Position numbers and translations under genes: made by a program. The notes beneath the pieces were generated by a model. It saw nothing but the letters and a program-made list of their open reading frames with translations. It was not told where the DNA came from and did not search any database. From assembly GCA_028583605.1 (NCBI GenBank), contig CM053333.1, positions 29,863,302 through 29,927,301 of the forward strand: a stretch of DNA of 64,000 nt, read 5' to 3'. Source of the DNA: Dastarcus helophoroides. Taxonomy: Eukaryota > Arthropoda > Insecta > Coleoptera > Bothrideridae. Positions 22,401-31,575 of this stretch are shown one piece after another. The stretch's first letter is position 1. Each line of letters begins with the position of its first letter.

Positions 22401-23239
22401 ATTATGTTAGTTTTCACCTACGCATTTTACGAAATAATTTTCCAAATTTAAAATCTGTCAATTATTCATTCTAAAATTCATCATATTAAATGTAATGTTA
22501 CAAAGGCCTTCGATCAACAAAAATTGTTAAGTAAGTGGACGTGTGCCATACATTACAACACATTACTAAATTAGCTCTGGCAAGACGACAGTCTTTGAGA
22601 TTTATAGAACAAATACTCAAGAAGCATGAGGTAGCAAGAAAATATTTCAAATGAAGATCACAAAAAGGAAATGACAACTTAAACTGCAATCAAAATTGAA
22701 TTTAGACGAGTTGACTAAAGTATTTCATTATGGCATATCGCACACGAATTTTATACATTAAAGCATAGTTTTAACACAACAAATTAACTCTGTTATTAAT
22801 ATAGTACAATTAATTTCAGCTTCCAAGGTTACCATTGCTAAGGAAAAACTGATAAGAAAATATTTGCTTGGTTTTCGTTTTAATAAATGTCGCTATGAAC
22901 GAAGGTTATTGATGGAAAAGGCGGATATTGTGACTTCACGCTCATGTTGTTAAAGGACTCTCAGTGAAAATGAAAAATTAGTATGAAATAAAAAACCAAT
23001 CCTGCAAAAACTTAATTTCATATTTAGTGATGATGTTACGGATAAAAAAAAATATTGTGAAATTTTGATGCAACGAATTGGTCCTTGATTATCTTCAAAA
23101 AGTGAAATGTAAATCTTATGCCCTGTCAGGGGACAAGATTTGTACTTCTATTGTGAAATTGATTATAGTGATAAAGAAATTTCTTATTAGTATCTAAATA
23201 CAGTGCTTTGATGTAAACAAAAACGAAATGATACTCTTG
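22401..23239. other. No gene seen
   Basis: AT-rich. A CAGGGGACAAGATTTGTA word at about 23128 is shared with 21030 (inverted) and 23945, so part of this belongs to the same decayed repeat. Confidence 0.4.
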
Positions 23240-23480
23240 TATCACATATTTTATAATGGAGAAGTTTTTTATGTTGTTAATACTATAGGTTTAATGTAAT
23301 GAGATTAAAATATAGATCAAAATCAATAAATCACTGAAAACTTTTTGAAATCCGTTAATAAAAGCGCATCCCAAATCACTGAACAAGAAAAAACGCTCGT
23401 GGATTCTGCTAATTTTTGGATATGTTTTAGAGGACCGAAGTCGAAGAGATACGTATTTTTTTAATCGACTGATAAATGGT
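23240..23480 (+). repeat. Repeat shared with 35025-35260
   Basis: Matching words include GAAATCCGTTAATAAA, GGATTCTGCTAATT and TTTTAGAGGACC in the same order and spacing at both loci. In this copy the repeat runs straight into the hammerhead-bearing block, so it may be the body of that element. Confidence 0.6.
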
Positions 23481-23740
23481 CTGCCTAAAGGGTTGCATGC
23501 ATTTTTAGTCTAGGTTGCCTTCTACTTGCGACATTGTTGGCAATGGCCATAGTTTCTCTATGGACCAATAGTCACACGCTTGACGTCTGTGAATTCTTTA
23601 GTACTTACTTGTCGGAACATTTGTTAGTATTTGAGTTGGATATACTAAACTGACGAGATCTAACAAGATCGAAACCGGTCTTTGGTTTCCAACCTTCAAA
23701 TCTAATAAATGTTTAAACCTATTGGTCTGTGCATTAGAAT
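23480..23740 (+). mobile_element. Hammerhead-bearing (retrozyme-like) element, copy 1
   Basis: From TAGTCTAGGTTGCCTTCTAC to CCTATTGGTCTGTGCATTAG this block matches, in inverted orientation, the tandem element at 39749-40412. It contains a type I hammerhead and no coding capacity. Small non-coding units with hammerheads that are copied by Penelope-like reverse transcriptases are known in animals; assignment to that class is inference. Confidence 0.6.
23635..23693 (+). ncRNA. Type I hammerhead ribozyme, complete core
   Basis: In order: stem I strand GTTGGA, internal loop TAT, ACTAAA, core CTGACGA (23650-23656), stem II GATCT/AGATC with loop AACA, core GAAA (23671-23674), palindromic ACCGGT as stem III, cleavage triplet GTC (cut after 23680), then TTTGGT, loop T and TCCAAC closing stem I. 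Every strictly conserved core base is present. Stem I pairs 6+6 bp with one T-G wobble. The stem III palindrome is too short for a loop, which is typical of hammerheads that act as dimers in retrozymes and Penelope-like elements. Expected role: self-cleavage of multimeric transcripts into monomers. Confidence 0.85.
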
Positions 23741-23861
23741 ACCTGAATTTGAATTTAATGCTCTTTTCGATATATTACTATGAAGCCGACTATTGACTCT
23801 ACTTACAATTTAAAAAAAATCATCTGCTGTGCAATTAGAAATAGGCATTGCAGAAAAATAT

Positions 23862-23965
23862 TTCTAGAGAGGTATCTAAACATGATAGCTTGGCTATCGA
23901 AACGCGTTAGGGCAACTGTTGTATTTTTAATCTTTCTTGGTTTCAGGGGACAAGATTTGTATATC
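23862..23965 (+). repeat. Hammerhead-like repeat, degenerate (copy facing right)
   Basis: It shows CTAAACA, a good hairpin GATAGC-TTG-GCTATC, GAAA and ACGCGTTAG, followed by the same CAGGGGACAAGATTT word as the copy at 21021-21118. The core CUGANGA is mutated at two places, so it is probably inactive. Confidence 0.45.
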
Positions 23966-24790
23966 AATTTTTGAAGACAACCAAGGACCCGTCCGTTCCA
24001 CCAAAAGAAAAGTAATATCTTGGTCGCCTTTGTCGTTACTGAACGTGCAGGAGGATTTTTTTGTTATGGTAAAAAATTATCGTTTTTGACTATATTACAA
24101 CCCAGTCATATTACATTTAAATACATGTCTGCTAGCTATTTGTATTTACAAGGTTAATTGCTATGTATTTCCAAATTAGTTAATAAACGCAATTTTTTAA
24201 TATTTGTTTTATAAATTGAGGTTATGTTTTCTTTTTATAAATGTTTACACACTATTTAAATGATCAACATTTCAGATTATAAGTAACACGTTTACCTTAT
24301 TTCTGTATTAGGTATTTTTTAAATTAATTTAAAATTAGCGACTATCATTTATAAGATACTTTTATATCAGACTGTACTTTTCAAAATAAACTGGCGCCAG
24401 ACACGCCTACCCAGAGCTCTTTTGAGCTTGGTAGCACTATATCTTCTATTTGAATCTTTTTCTTTATTACTGAAGAAACCCCTACGATGGTGGGCAAAAC
24501 ACGTTTAATATGTAGTTCTTTATTACAAATTGCAAATTCGGAAGAATTATATCTTTTACTAAAATATGAGTCAAGCGGCTTTAATACCAAAGCAGGTGAG
24601 TGCCAAGGTGAAATGGTTGCAGTGGTTCAACATTTCTAACCAAAAAATGAATTCTATACACGTACAAATAAGAATTTCATAATATCTGCTAACAATTTAT
24701 AAGTGGTAATTTTCATCTACTAACTATGAAACACACTAATATAGCTCCGAGTTGGTACAGTATATACTTATATTAATACTCAGGTGGCTA
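23966..24790. other. No gene seen
   Basis: AT-rich. The 69-codon minus frame at 24381-24590 is unrecognised. Confidence 0.4.
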
Positions 24791-24794
24791 TTTT

Positions 24795-24870
24795 TCCCAG
24801 CTATTTGAGGGTTGCGGGGTGTATGAAAAAAAATATGATTCGTCGGTAAACCACACATGGTGAAAAAAAA
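24795..24870 (-). pseudogene. IS630/mariner-type transposase fragment (first catalytic box)
   Basis: The minus frame reads VWFTDESYFFSYTPQPSNSW and then a stop. F-T/S-D-E-S-x-F is the first catalytic Asp box of the transposase group whose tails are at 13290, 15432 and 58290. Flanking sequence is too decayed to extend it. Confidence 0.45.
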
Positions 24871-25084
24871 TTCCATGGACATCACACGTTTGCCTTATAA
24901 GTAAACAAAACCCAAACTATATTCCAAGAATATTTCTCGAGAATTAGCCAATTTAAATACTTGCATCCACTTCGCAATTTCATTATTTTCTCACTTAAAC
25001 TTCTTCTGCAATTCGTTGTCGTTATCAGCCGATTTTCATAACGACTTTTTTTATGTTTAATCCACTTGAAAAAGATAGCCCTAT

Positions 25085-25412
25085 GATGCCTTTAAAGCAC
25101 CGCGAGTAGGATGCGGAAACAAGGATAAATGGCGATGAATCGCCTTCTCAAACAAGTTGTAATTTTTGGGAACAATTCCGTTCGGTAACGAATTCCAGAG
25201 CTTGTAAATTCTATAGAAAAAGAGTAGACAGAAGTCCTCACTGTGTTAAGCTGGACCGCATAGAAATTTACTCTCCCCGACTGTCTTATATGCCTCAAAA
25301 ATCTTGCCCTTGGTGGGATCAACTCCATTAGTTCCCGTGAGCATCTCATATCCGAGTACTTGTAGAAAAAAGATAAATCACCAACTATCCGCCTGTGCTC
25401 TAGTGTTGATAG
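25085..25412 (-). pseudogene. LINE 3' fragment, same family as 45140-47972
   Basis: The minus strand encodes LEHRRIVGDLSFFYKYSDMR, ELIPPRARFLRHIRQSGR and YAVQLNTVRTSVYSF, then after small frame changes a KLWNSLPNG-like tail. These match, segment for segment, the C-terminal part of the plus-strand LINE at about 47625-47965. It is a 5'-truncated insertion with only the last ~110 codons. Confidence 0.75.
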
Positions 25413-25414
25413 AA

Positions 25415-27214
25415 TATGAATGTCCTGATAATTTAGTCCAATTGGCAAGAGATTATTTTAGGAAGAGAATAGCGATAATGAAGAAAGAAGGAGTTGAAGT
25501 AAATAAAACAGCAGACTTGGGATGCCCCCAAGGATCGAAGTCTGGACCGTTATTTAGGAAAATATTTTATAACGATATATTTAAATGTGAGCTGCCAAAC
25601 GGGTGTCGCATCATAGCATATGCTGATGATACGGCACTTATCATAAGGAATAACACATGGAAGGGCACAAAACAAGCGGGCGAAGAAGCACTGATAATGC
25701 TAGAAGCCTGGGCCGAAAGGAGTAGGGTGAAATTTAATGCAGAAAAAATGGAAGCTATATTTTTTGGAAAAAGTTCAAATCAACAAGAGCCGACTTTCAG
25801 GATGGGAAGTGGCAGAATAAGGTGCAAAGAAACGCTTAAATATTTAGGAATTATACTAGATAAGAAATTAAACTATAAGGAACACATAAAACACGTAACA
25901 GGGAAAGCAAAGAATGTAGCACAGAAAATTACAGCAGCTGCGGCCCTAGACTGGGGTCTTAAAGGGAGAAACATTGCAGCTATCTACGAAGGAGCAATCG
26001 AACCTATTATAACATATGGGGCGAACTTATGGTACGATAAAATGGGAGTCAAAGAAAAAAGGAAGCTATTAAGCGTACAAAGAATAATGGCACTTAAAGC
26101 AGGGAAAGCTTATCGAACAGTGTCAACTGAAGCGGCATTGGTATTAGCAGGGCTGGTACCAATGGATATTAAATTAGAAGAAATAAGAAACAGAAAAAGA
26201 ATATTTGAATGGACAGGGGAAAAAATTCGTGAAGAAACGGGACTGGAGATTAACGCAGAACAGATAGAGAAAAAGGTCAAGAAGAGAAGGAAACATCCGG
26301 TAAAGGAAGTAGACCAAAAGAAGCAAGAAATGGCAACGGAATACGAAATTTATACAGACGGATCCAAACAGGAAACAGGCACAGGAGCAGCTTACGTTAT
26401 TTATAGGAAAGGAAAGGAAATAGGTAAGGGGCAATACAGGCTCGGAGGCAACTGCTCGGTGTTTCAGGCGGAGGTATTAGCTATTAAAAAAGCACTAGAA
26501 CGAGCTCGTACGCTGGAAAGTTGCATTATAAGGAGTGATAGTAAGGCGGCAATAGCTGCCATGCAAAATAAACCAAATTCGGAACTTGTTAAGGAAGCAC
26601 AAGATCTGCTTCAAGAACAAAGGAAAACGCGATTGGAATGGGTTAAGGGACACCGGGGAGTCACTGGCAACGAAAGGGCGGACGAGCTCGCGAAAGGCGC
26701 ATGCAGTTTAGGCAATAATGATAATAATAACGTGGTGGTGGTATATGAATACGATAAGGTGCCCTTTGGGCTTATTAGGAACAGACTGTCGCGTTGTTCT
26801 TTTTTCAGGTGGCAACAACGATGGGATTCTGCCACAACAGGGAGAGGGACTCATCGCTACCTGAGAAGAGTGGAAGGCTACAGGCGTCTAAGAGGAAGGC
26901 AGCTTACGCAGCAATGCGTACAGCTGCTTACAGGCCACGGAAGGTTTCAGGAATACCTCCACAGGATGGGGAAAAGGAACTCACCATTATGCCAATGCGG
27001 AGAGCCCGAGGATGCTGATCATGTAATGTTCGTATGCAGGAATCGGGAGGAATGGAGGAACAGAACAGAGCAGCTAGCGATAAGAAAGGGAGTTCCCTGG
27101 CCAAGAAGTATCGAGGAGATTGATGAAGCGGCTCGAAACCCAAATTTCTTTGAAGTTCTGAACCAAGCCGCTGGAAAGCTTGACAAACTCAAGTCCTCAT
27201 TTGAGGAACTGTGA
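25415..27214 (+). pseudogene. I/R1-type LINE: partial reverse transcriptase plus RNase H, open frame
   Basis: The frame is open for about 600 codons but starts in the middle of the RT, so the copy is 5'-truncated. It begins with YECPDNLVQLARDYF and shows CPQGSKSGPLFRKIFYND, the catalytic AYADDTALI, and KETLKYLGIILDKKLNYKEH in the thumb. An RNase H follows: YTDGSKQETGTGAAYVIY with its first Asp, FQAEVLAIKKAL with the Glu, IIRSDSKAAIAAM and GNERADELAKGA. The C-terminus has CQCGEPEDADHVMFVC, a zinc-knuckle-like motif. RNase H behind RT points to the I/R1/LOA group. The remaining frame has no stop, so the copy is young. The Gypsy element inserted 13 bp after its stop codon. Confidence 0.85.
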
Positions 27215-27227
27215 TGAAGCTCAATAT

Positions 27228-27592
27228 TGTAACGTAATGTAAATAGATGAAATAGGATTTAGAATAGAATTGTAGAATTTAGTAGATAAAAAAAGTTTCT
27301 AGAAGGTTCTGATAAGGGGAAAGCGGCCGCGATAACGAAACAAACGGCAGATAAGCGTTCCAGAAATTTCGGCATTCGATAAGCCTTATCTGCCGAAAAT
27401 TCTGGAAGAACGCGGGCCGAAACTATAAAAAGGCGGTCAGTTTTCCCTCGAGTCAGTCAGTTAGAATCAGTGCAATTAGTGAGCTAGTCGAAGTGAGTTA
27501 ATTGTAAATTGTGGTGATTCAAGTTGAGTTCAGTAATAAAGTGGGAATAAATCCATCACGTGTATCAATTCGAACCGATAACGCACGTAACA
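27228..27592 (+). repeat. 5' LTR
   Basis: It begins TGTAACG and ends CGTAACA. It contains a GC-rich AAGCGGCCGCGATAACG block, an internal inverted repeat (GCAGATAAG with CTTATCTGC), a TATA-like ACTATAAAAAGG near 27421 and AATAAAG near 27535, so promoter and polyadenylation signals are both visible. The TCAGTCAGTTAG following the TATA-like box is a plausible initiator region. Confidence 0.95.
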
Positions 27593-27594
27593 TC

Positions 27595-27613
27595 TGGTGT
27601 CAGAAGTGGGATT
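27595..27613 (+). promoter_or_regulatory. Primer binding site, tRNA-Leu type
   Basis: TGGTGTCAGAAGTGGGATT starts two bases after the LTR. From knowledge of insect tRNA-Leu(CAG), whose mature end is ...CCACTTCTGACA plus CCA, this 19-base site is its complement. Leucine tRNA priming is used by several Gypsy clades, including mdg3/micropia-type elements. Confidence 0.8.
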
Positions 27614-27751
27614 ATTCGTGGATTGTGCTTTATTACTCGAAAAAAAAAATTCGTGCCAGGTGCCGTAATTGGCTTTATCTCGGACGTTTTAAACTGTTAA
27701 ATAGTTATACGAGGCGCGTCAAGTAAAATCTTGAACATTCAGATACGCTTT

Positions 27752-29431
27752 ATGGATACGAGATTAAAATCGGCCAAAATGGAACAACAAATGCAAGCGT
27801 TATTAGCAATGTTTAAAGACCAAGCAGAACAAAGACGGCAAGAAAAAGAACAGGAGGAAGAAAGAAGACGACAAGACGAAGAACGAAGACGACAAGAAAA
27901 AGAACAGGAGGAAGAACGAAGACGACAAGAAAAAGAACAGGAGGAAGAACGAAGACGACAAGACGAAGAACGAAGACGACAAGAAAAAGAACAGGAGGAA
28001 GAACGAAGACGACAAGACGAAGAACGAAGACGACAAGAAAAAGAACAGGAGGAAGAACGAAGACGACAAGAAAAAGAACAGGAGGAAGAACGAAGACGAC
28101 AAGAAAAAGAACAGGAGGAAGAACGGAGACGACAAGACGAAGAACGAAGACGACAAGAAAAAGAACAGGAGGAAGAACGAAGACGACAAGAAAAAGAACA
28201 GGAGGAAGAACGAAGACGACAAGAAAAAGAACAGGAGGAAGAACGAAGACGACAAGAAGAACAGAGGAGGAATGCAGAAAAACAAGAATTGCATAGTCTA
28301 CTAGCAAATATAACTGAAAAAATGGAAGTAGACGTTACAAAAATGAAAGAAGAAATGAAAGAACAAATTACCGGAATGAGAGAAGAAATGAAAGAAGAAG
28401 TGAAAGAGCAAATTACAGGAATGAAAGGAGAAATGAAAGAACAAATTACAGGAATGCGAGAAGAAATGCAAGAAGAGATTGGCGAAGTCAGGGAAGAAAT
28501 TGGGGAAGTAAAAGAAAAATTCAACAGCAAGCTTCTTGATTTGGAAAATGCAACAAGAGGGGAGATCAGCAACATGAAAAAGTTGCTAAGTGGACAAAGC
28601 ACACAACATGAATCCGAAAGTGTACCTGCTAGTTCTTCCCAAAAGGTAAAACCTCCGACCTATGACGGAAAAACGTCCTTTCACACCTACAGAAAACAGT
28701 TCGAAGCTGCTGCTAAGGCAAATCGGTGGACGGAAGAAGCAAAGGCAACCTCATTAGTGGTATCCCTGCGCGAAGATGCTCTGGAATTACTCCGAACTCT
28801 ATCGGATCAAGAACAAGCCAATTATGAAGATCTAGTTAGGGCTTTAGAGCTAAGATTTGGGGACCACCATTTGCAGCAAGTTGTCCAGTCGCAGCTGCTA
28901 GTAAGAAGGCAGAAAAGTGGCGAAACCCTGCAAGAATTCGAGGCTGACGTGAGAAGACTGGCGTATATTGCCTATCCAACAGCACCAACCGATTTTCTGG
29001 AACTTCACGCAGTTAGAATTTTCATAGAAGGAATAAGAGACCCGGAAGTCCAGAGAGTGATACGCTTGTCGAACGTCCGAACATCAAGGGAGGCACTGAT
29101 TAGAGCTTTGGAGGTTGAAGCTGCTTATAAGGTTTCAGAGCCAGGGGCGCCACGGAGAATTAGGAAGGCTGACATCGAAGAGGCTACGAATGACCCTGAT
29201 CTGGCGAACATAAACACCAACATGAAGGAAATAAACGCGAACATAAAGAAGATGGACGGGAGCATAAGCGCTAACATACAGGAAATAAACGCGAGCATCA
29301 AAGAACTGGTAGGAACTCTTAAAGGCAGATCCAACAGAAGCACATGTTACAACTGTGGCAAACCGGGGCATTTCAAGAAAGACTGCAGGTCGGCCCCAAG
29401 AAGTCGACAAGCCCCACAGCAGGAAAACTAA
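27752..29431 (+). CDS. gag: Gag polyprotein with expanded Glu/Arg/Lys/Gln repeat
   Basis: The first ATG in frame is at 27752. After a short leader, roughly residues 20-170 are a charged tandem repeat: ten 11-residue units of the RRRQEKEQEEE kind and four 7-residue RRRQDEE units (33 and 21 nt), predicted to form a very long helix or coiled coil. Next come MKEQITGMREEMKEE-like heptads. A retrotransposon gag (capsid) domain follows (KPPTYDGKTSFHTYRKQF, then TLQEFEADVRRLAYIAYP). The end has a CCHC knuckle, CYNCGKPGHFKKDC. Gag would assemble the particle and bind the RNA. The charged repeat is unusual; capsid and knuckle are typical. The next ORF overlaps its last 88 bases in the -1 frame. Confidence 0.93.
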   Translation: MDTRLKSAKMEQQMQALLAMFKDQAEQRRQEKEQEEERRRQDEERRRQEKEQEEERRRQEKEQEEERRRQDEERRRQEKEQEEERRRQDEERRRQEKEQEEERRRQEKEQEEERRRQEKEQEEERRRQDEERRRQEKEQEEERRRQEKEQEEERRRQEKEQEEERRRQEEQRRNAEKQELHSLLANITEKMEVDVTKMKEEMKEQITGMREEMKEEVKEQITGMKGEMKEQITGMREEMQEEIGEVREEIGEVKEKFNSKLLDLENATRGEISNMKKLLSGQSTQHESESVPASSSQKVKPPTYDGKTSFHTYRKQFEAAAKANRWTEEAKATSLVVSLREDALELLRTLSDQEQANYEDLVRALELRFGDHHLQQVVQSQLLVRRQKSGETLQEFEADVRRLAYIAYPTAPTDFLELHAVRIFIEGIRDPEVQRVIRLSNVRTSREALIRALEVEAAYKVSEPGAPRRIRKADIEEATNDPDLANINTNMKEINANIKKMDGSISANIQEINASIKELVGTLKGRSNRSTCYNCGKPGHFKKDCRSAPRSRQAPQQEN

Positions 29432-31575
29432 AATCAGCCAGTGGGAAGGGGCACTCACTGGCTGGTGTCGCGCAACGAGCCCCCAAAACTCTTTCCATCA
29501 AACAGATAAAGAGGACCATGGAAAGTTTGGTAGTGCCAGCCAGCGTAGATGGAAGGAATGTACAGGCAACAGTAGACACAGGCGCCATGGTTACTTTGGC
29601 ACGAAGGAACATCCTACCGTTGCAACCGAAGGTACTGTCGCAAAGAATGGTCCTCAGAACGGTTACGGGAGATACTGCGCCAATTATAGGAGAGGCAGAC
29701 GTCATGATTGGTCTGGGAAAACTAAGGATTTCGCATCGGGTGTTGGTGGCAGATATCGAAGACGAACTGATTCTGGGGATGGACGTAATCAGGCAACATG
29801 GCTTTACTTTCGACCCAGCGCAGAACATTTTAAAGATTGGAAATGAAGAGCTTGTCCTGACTACACCAAAGGACACTCCAAAGGAGGTAAAACTGTTTGC
29901 CTGCGAAACAGCTGTAGTGCAGGGAAGCAGCGAGAAGACGATTATGGCTGTGATGGAAGGAGATTTGGGCTGCTGCGTTGGATTAGTGGAACCGACTTAT
30001 GACATTTCCAAGAATTTGCTAGTGGCGAGATCCGTGGTTAAAGCATCTCAGAAGGTACCTGTGAGAGTTGCCAACGTGTTCCCAACAGCACGCTCAATCA
30101 AAAAGGGTAGCACTCTGGCAGTCTGTACCCCGGTAGCCTCAATAAGCTTCTTGGGAGACAATTGTGCGCCAGTACAGGAAACGAAGATTGGGCAAGTCAA
30201 GTTGGAAGTGGACTTGAAACACTTGTCCAAGGAAGAAGTAGTTCTGGCTAGGTCATTTCTAAAGAAAAACCACGGCGTTTTTACCGATGGAGACCGAAAT
30301 CTAGGAAGGACCGACGTAGTTCGACACAAAATCAACACCGGCGATGCAACACCTATTCGTCAACCCCCTAGAAGATTACCGGTGGCCAAGCAAGAGGAAG
30401 TCGCGGGACTGGTTAAGAAGATGATGAAGGATGGAGTCATCGAGGAGTCCAATAGTCCATGGTCTTCTCCTGTAGTCTTGGTTACAAAGAAGGACGGGTC
30501 AACAAGATTTTGTGTCGACTACCGGAAATTAAACGACGTCACTAAAAAGGACAGCTACCCCTTGCCAAGAATTGATGATACCCTAACGACCTTGTCTGGG
30601 TCCACCTGGTTTTCAACTTTGGACTTGAAAAGTGGATATTGGCAAGTGAGCATAGACCCCGACGACAAAGAAAAGACGGCCTTTTCATCTGGGAGTGGAT
30701 TATATCAGTTCACGGTTATGCCTTTTGGACTATGCAACGCACCGGCTACTTTCGAACGTCTAATGGAGCTGGTACTTCGAGGACTAACTTGGAAAACTTG
30801 CTTGGTTTACCTAGATGACGTCATGGTGATGGGCAAGAGCTTTAAAGAACATTTGGAAAATCTTCAAGAAGTTTTCGACAGATTAAAGCAAGCCAACTTA
30901 AAGCTGAATCCAAAGAAGTGCTCTTTGTTCCAAAGGAAAGTAGAATTTTTGGGCCACACTGTATCAGCCGCAGGAGTTGAAACAAATATCAGCAAGACTC
31001 AAGCAATTCGTGACTGGCCAAGACCCAAAGACAAACATGAACTGAGGAGTTTCTTGGGGCTGTGTACCTATTACAGAAGATTTGTGAAATGTTTCGCCAA
31101 CATCGCTGCGCCGTTGCATCAACTAACGGAAGGAAGAAGGCCGTACGTCTGGACTCCAGACTGTGATACCGCTTTCCGAAAATTGAAGTCCGCCTTGTGT
31201 ACAAGCCCTATCTTGGCGTATCCTCAGCAGAATGGGAAGTTCGTGTTAGACACTGATGCCAGTAACGTCGGCATTGGGGCTGTGCTGTCCCAAGTTCAAG
31301 GCGGTGAAGAAAGAGTTATCGAATATTACAGCAAGATCCTGACGAAGCCAGAGAGGAACTATTGCACCACCAGGAAGGAACTTCTTGCGATAGTGAAGGC
31401 CGTGGAACACTTCCACAAGTACTTGTATGGGCAAGAATTCCTTATCAGGACAGATCATTCGGCACTTTCTTGGTTACTTCGAATGAAGAACGCGGAGGGA
31501 CAGACGGCTAGATGGTTAGAAAGGCTTCAGCAGTATCACTTTAAGGTGCATCATCGACCAGGGACGACAGCATAA
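29344..31575 (+). CDS. pol: Pol, first part: protease, reverse transcriptase, RNase H (ends early by frameshift)
   Basis: The frame overlaps gag by 88 bases and is -1 to it, so a programmed -1 shift is the likely way of expression. The protease has the active-site DTGA at residues 78-81. The RT shows RFCVDYRKLND, STLDLKSGYWQVSI, FTVMPFGLCNAPATF and the catalytic YLDD near residue 488. RNase H shows FVLDTDASNVGIGAVLSQ and later RTDHSALSWLL. The frame stops at 31573-31575 just after HHRPGTT, where the sequence should run on into integrase. One additional base at about 31570 explains the stop, because the expected NADALSR motif follows at once in the other frame. Confidence 0.93.
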   Translation: MLQLWQTGAFQERLQVGPKKSTSPTAGKLKSASGKGHSLAGVAQRAPKTLSIKQIKRTMESLVVPASVDGRNVQATVDTGAMVTLARRNILPLQPKVLSQRMVLRTVTGDTAPIIGEADVMIGLGKLRISHRVLVADIEDELILGMDVIRQHGFTFDPAQNILKIGNEELVLTTPKDTPKEVKLFACETAVVQGSSEKTIMAVMEGDLGCCVGLVEPTYDISKNLLVARSVVKASQKVPVRVANVFPTARSIKKGSTLAVCTPVASISFLGDNCAPVQETKIGQVKLEVDLKHLSKEEVVLARSFLKKNHGVFTDGDRNLGRTDVVRHKINTGDATPIRQPPRRLPVAKQEEVAGLVKKMMKDGVIEESNSPWSSPVVLVTKKDGSTRFCVDYRKLNDVTKKDSYPLPRIDDTLTTLSGSTWFSTLDLKSGYWQVSIDPDDKEKTAFSSGSGLYQFTVMPFGLCNAPATFERLMELVLRGLTWKTCLVYLDDVMVMGKSFKEHLENLQEVFDRLKQANLKLNPKKCSLFQRKVEFLGHTVSAAGVETNISKTQAIRDWPRPKDKHELRSFLGLCTYYRRFVKCFANIAAPLHQLTEGRRPYVWTPDCDTAFRKLKSALCTSPILAYPQQNGKFVLDTDASNVGIGAVLSQVQGGEERVIEYYSKILTKPERNYCTTRKELLAIVKAVEHFHKYLYGQEFLIRTDHSALSWLLRMKNAEGQTARWLERLQQYHFKVHHRPGTTA

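Noticed and set aside
27739..28602. Long minus-strand frames of 160-290 codons opposite gag
   Set aside because: They are produced by the purine-rich tandem repeat of gag read in reverse (Ser/Arg/Cys, Phe/Leu or Val/Leu only); gag has the domains.
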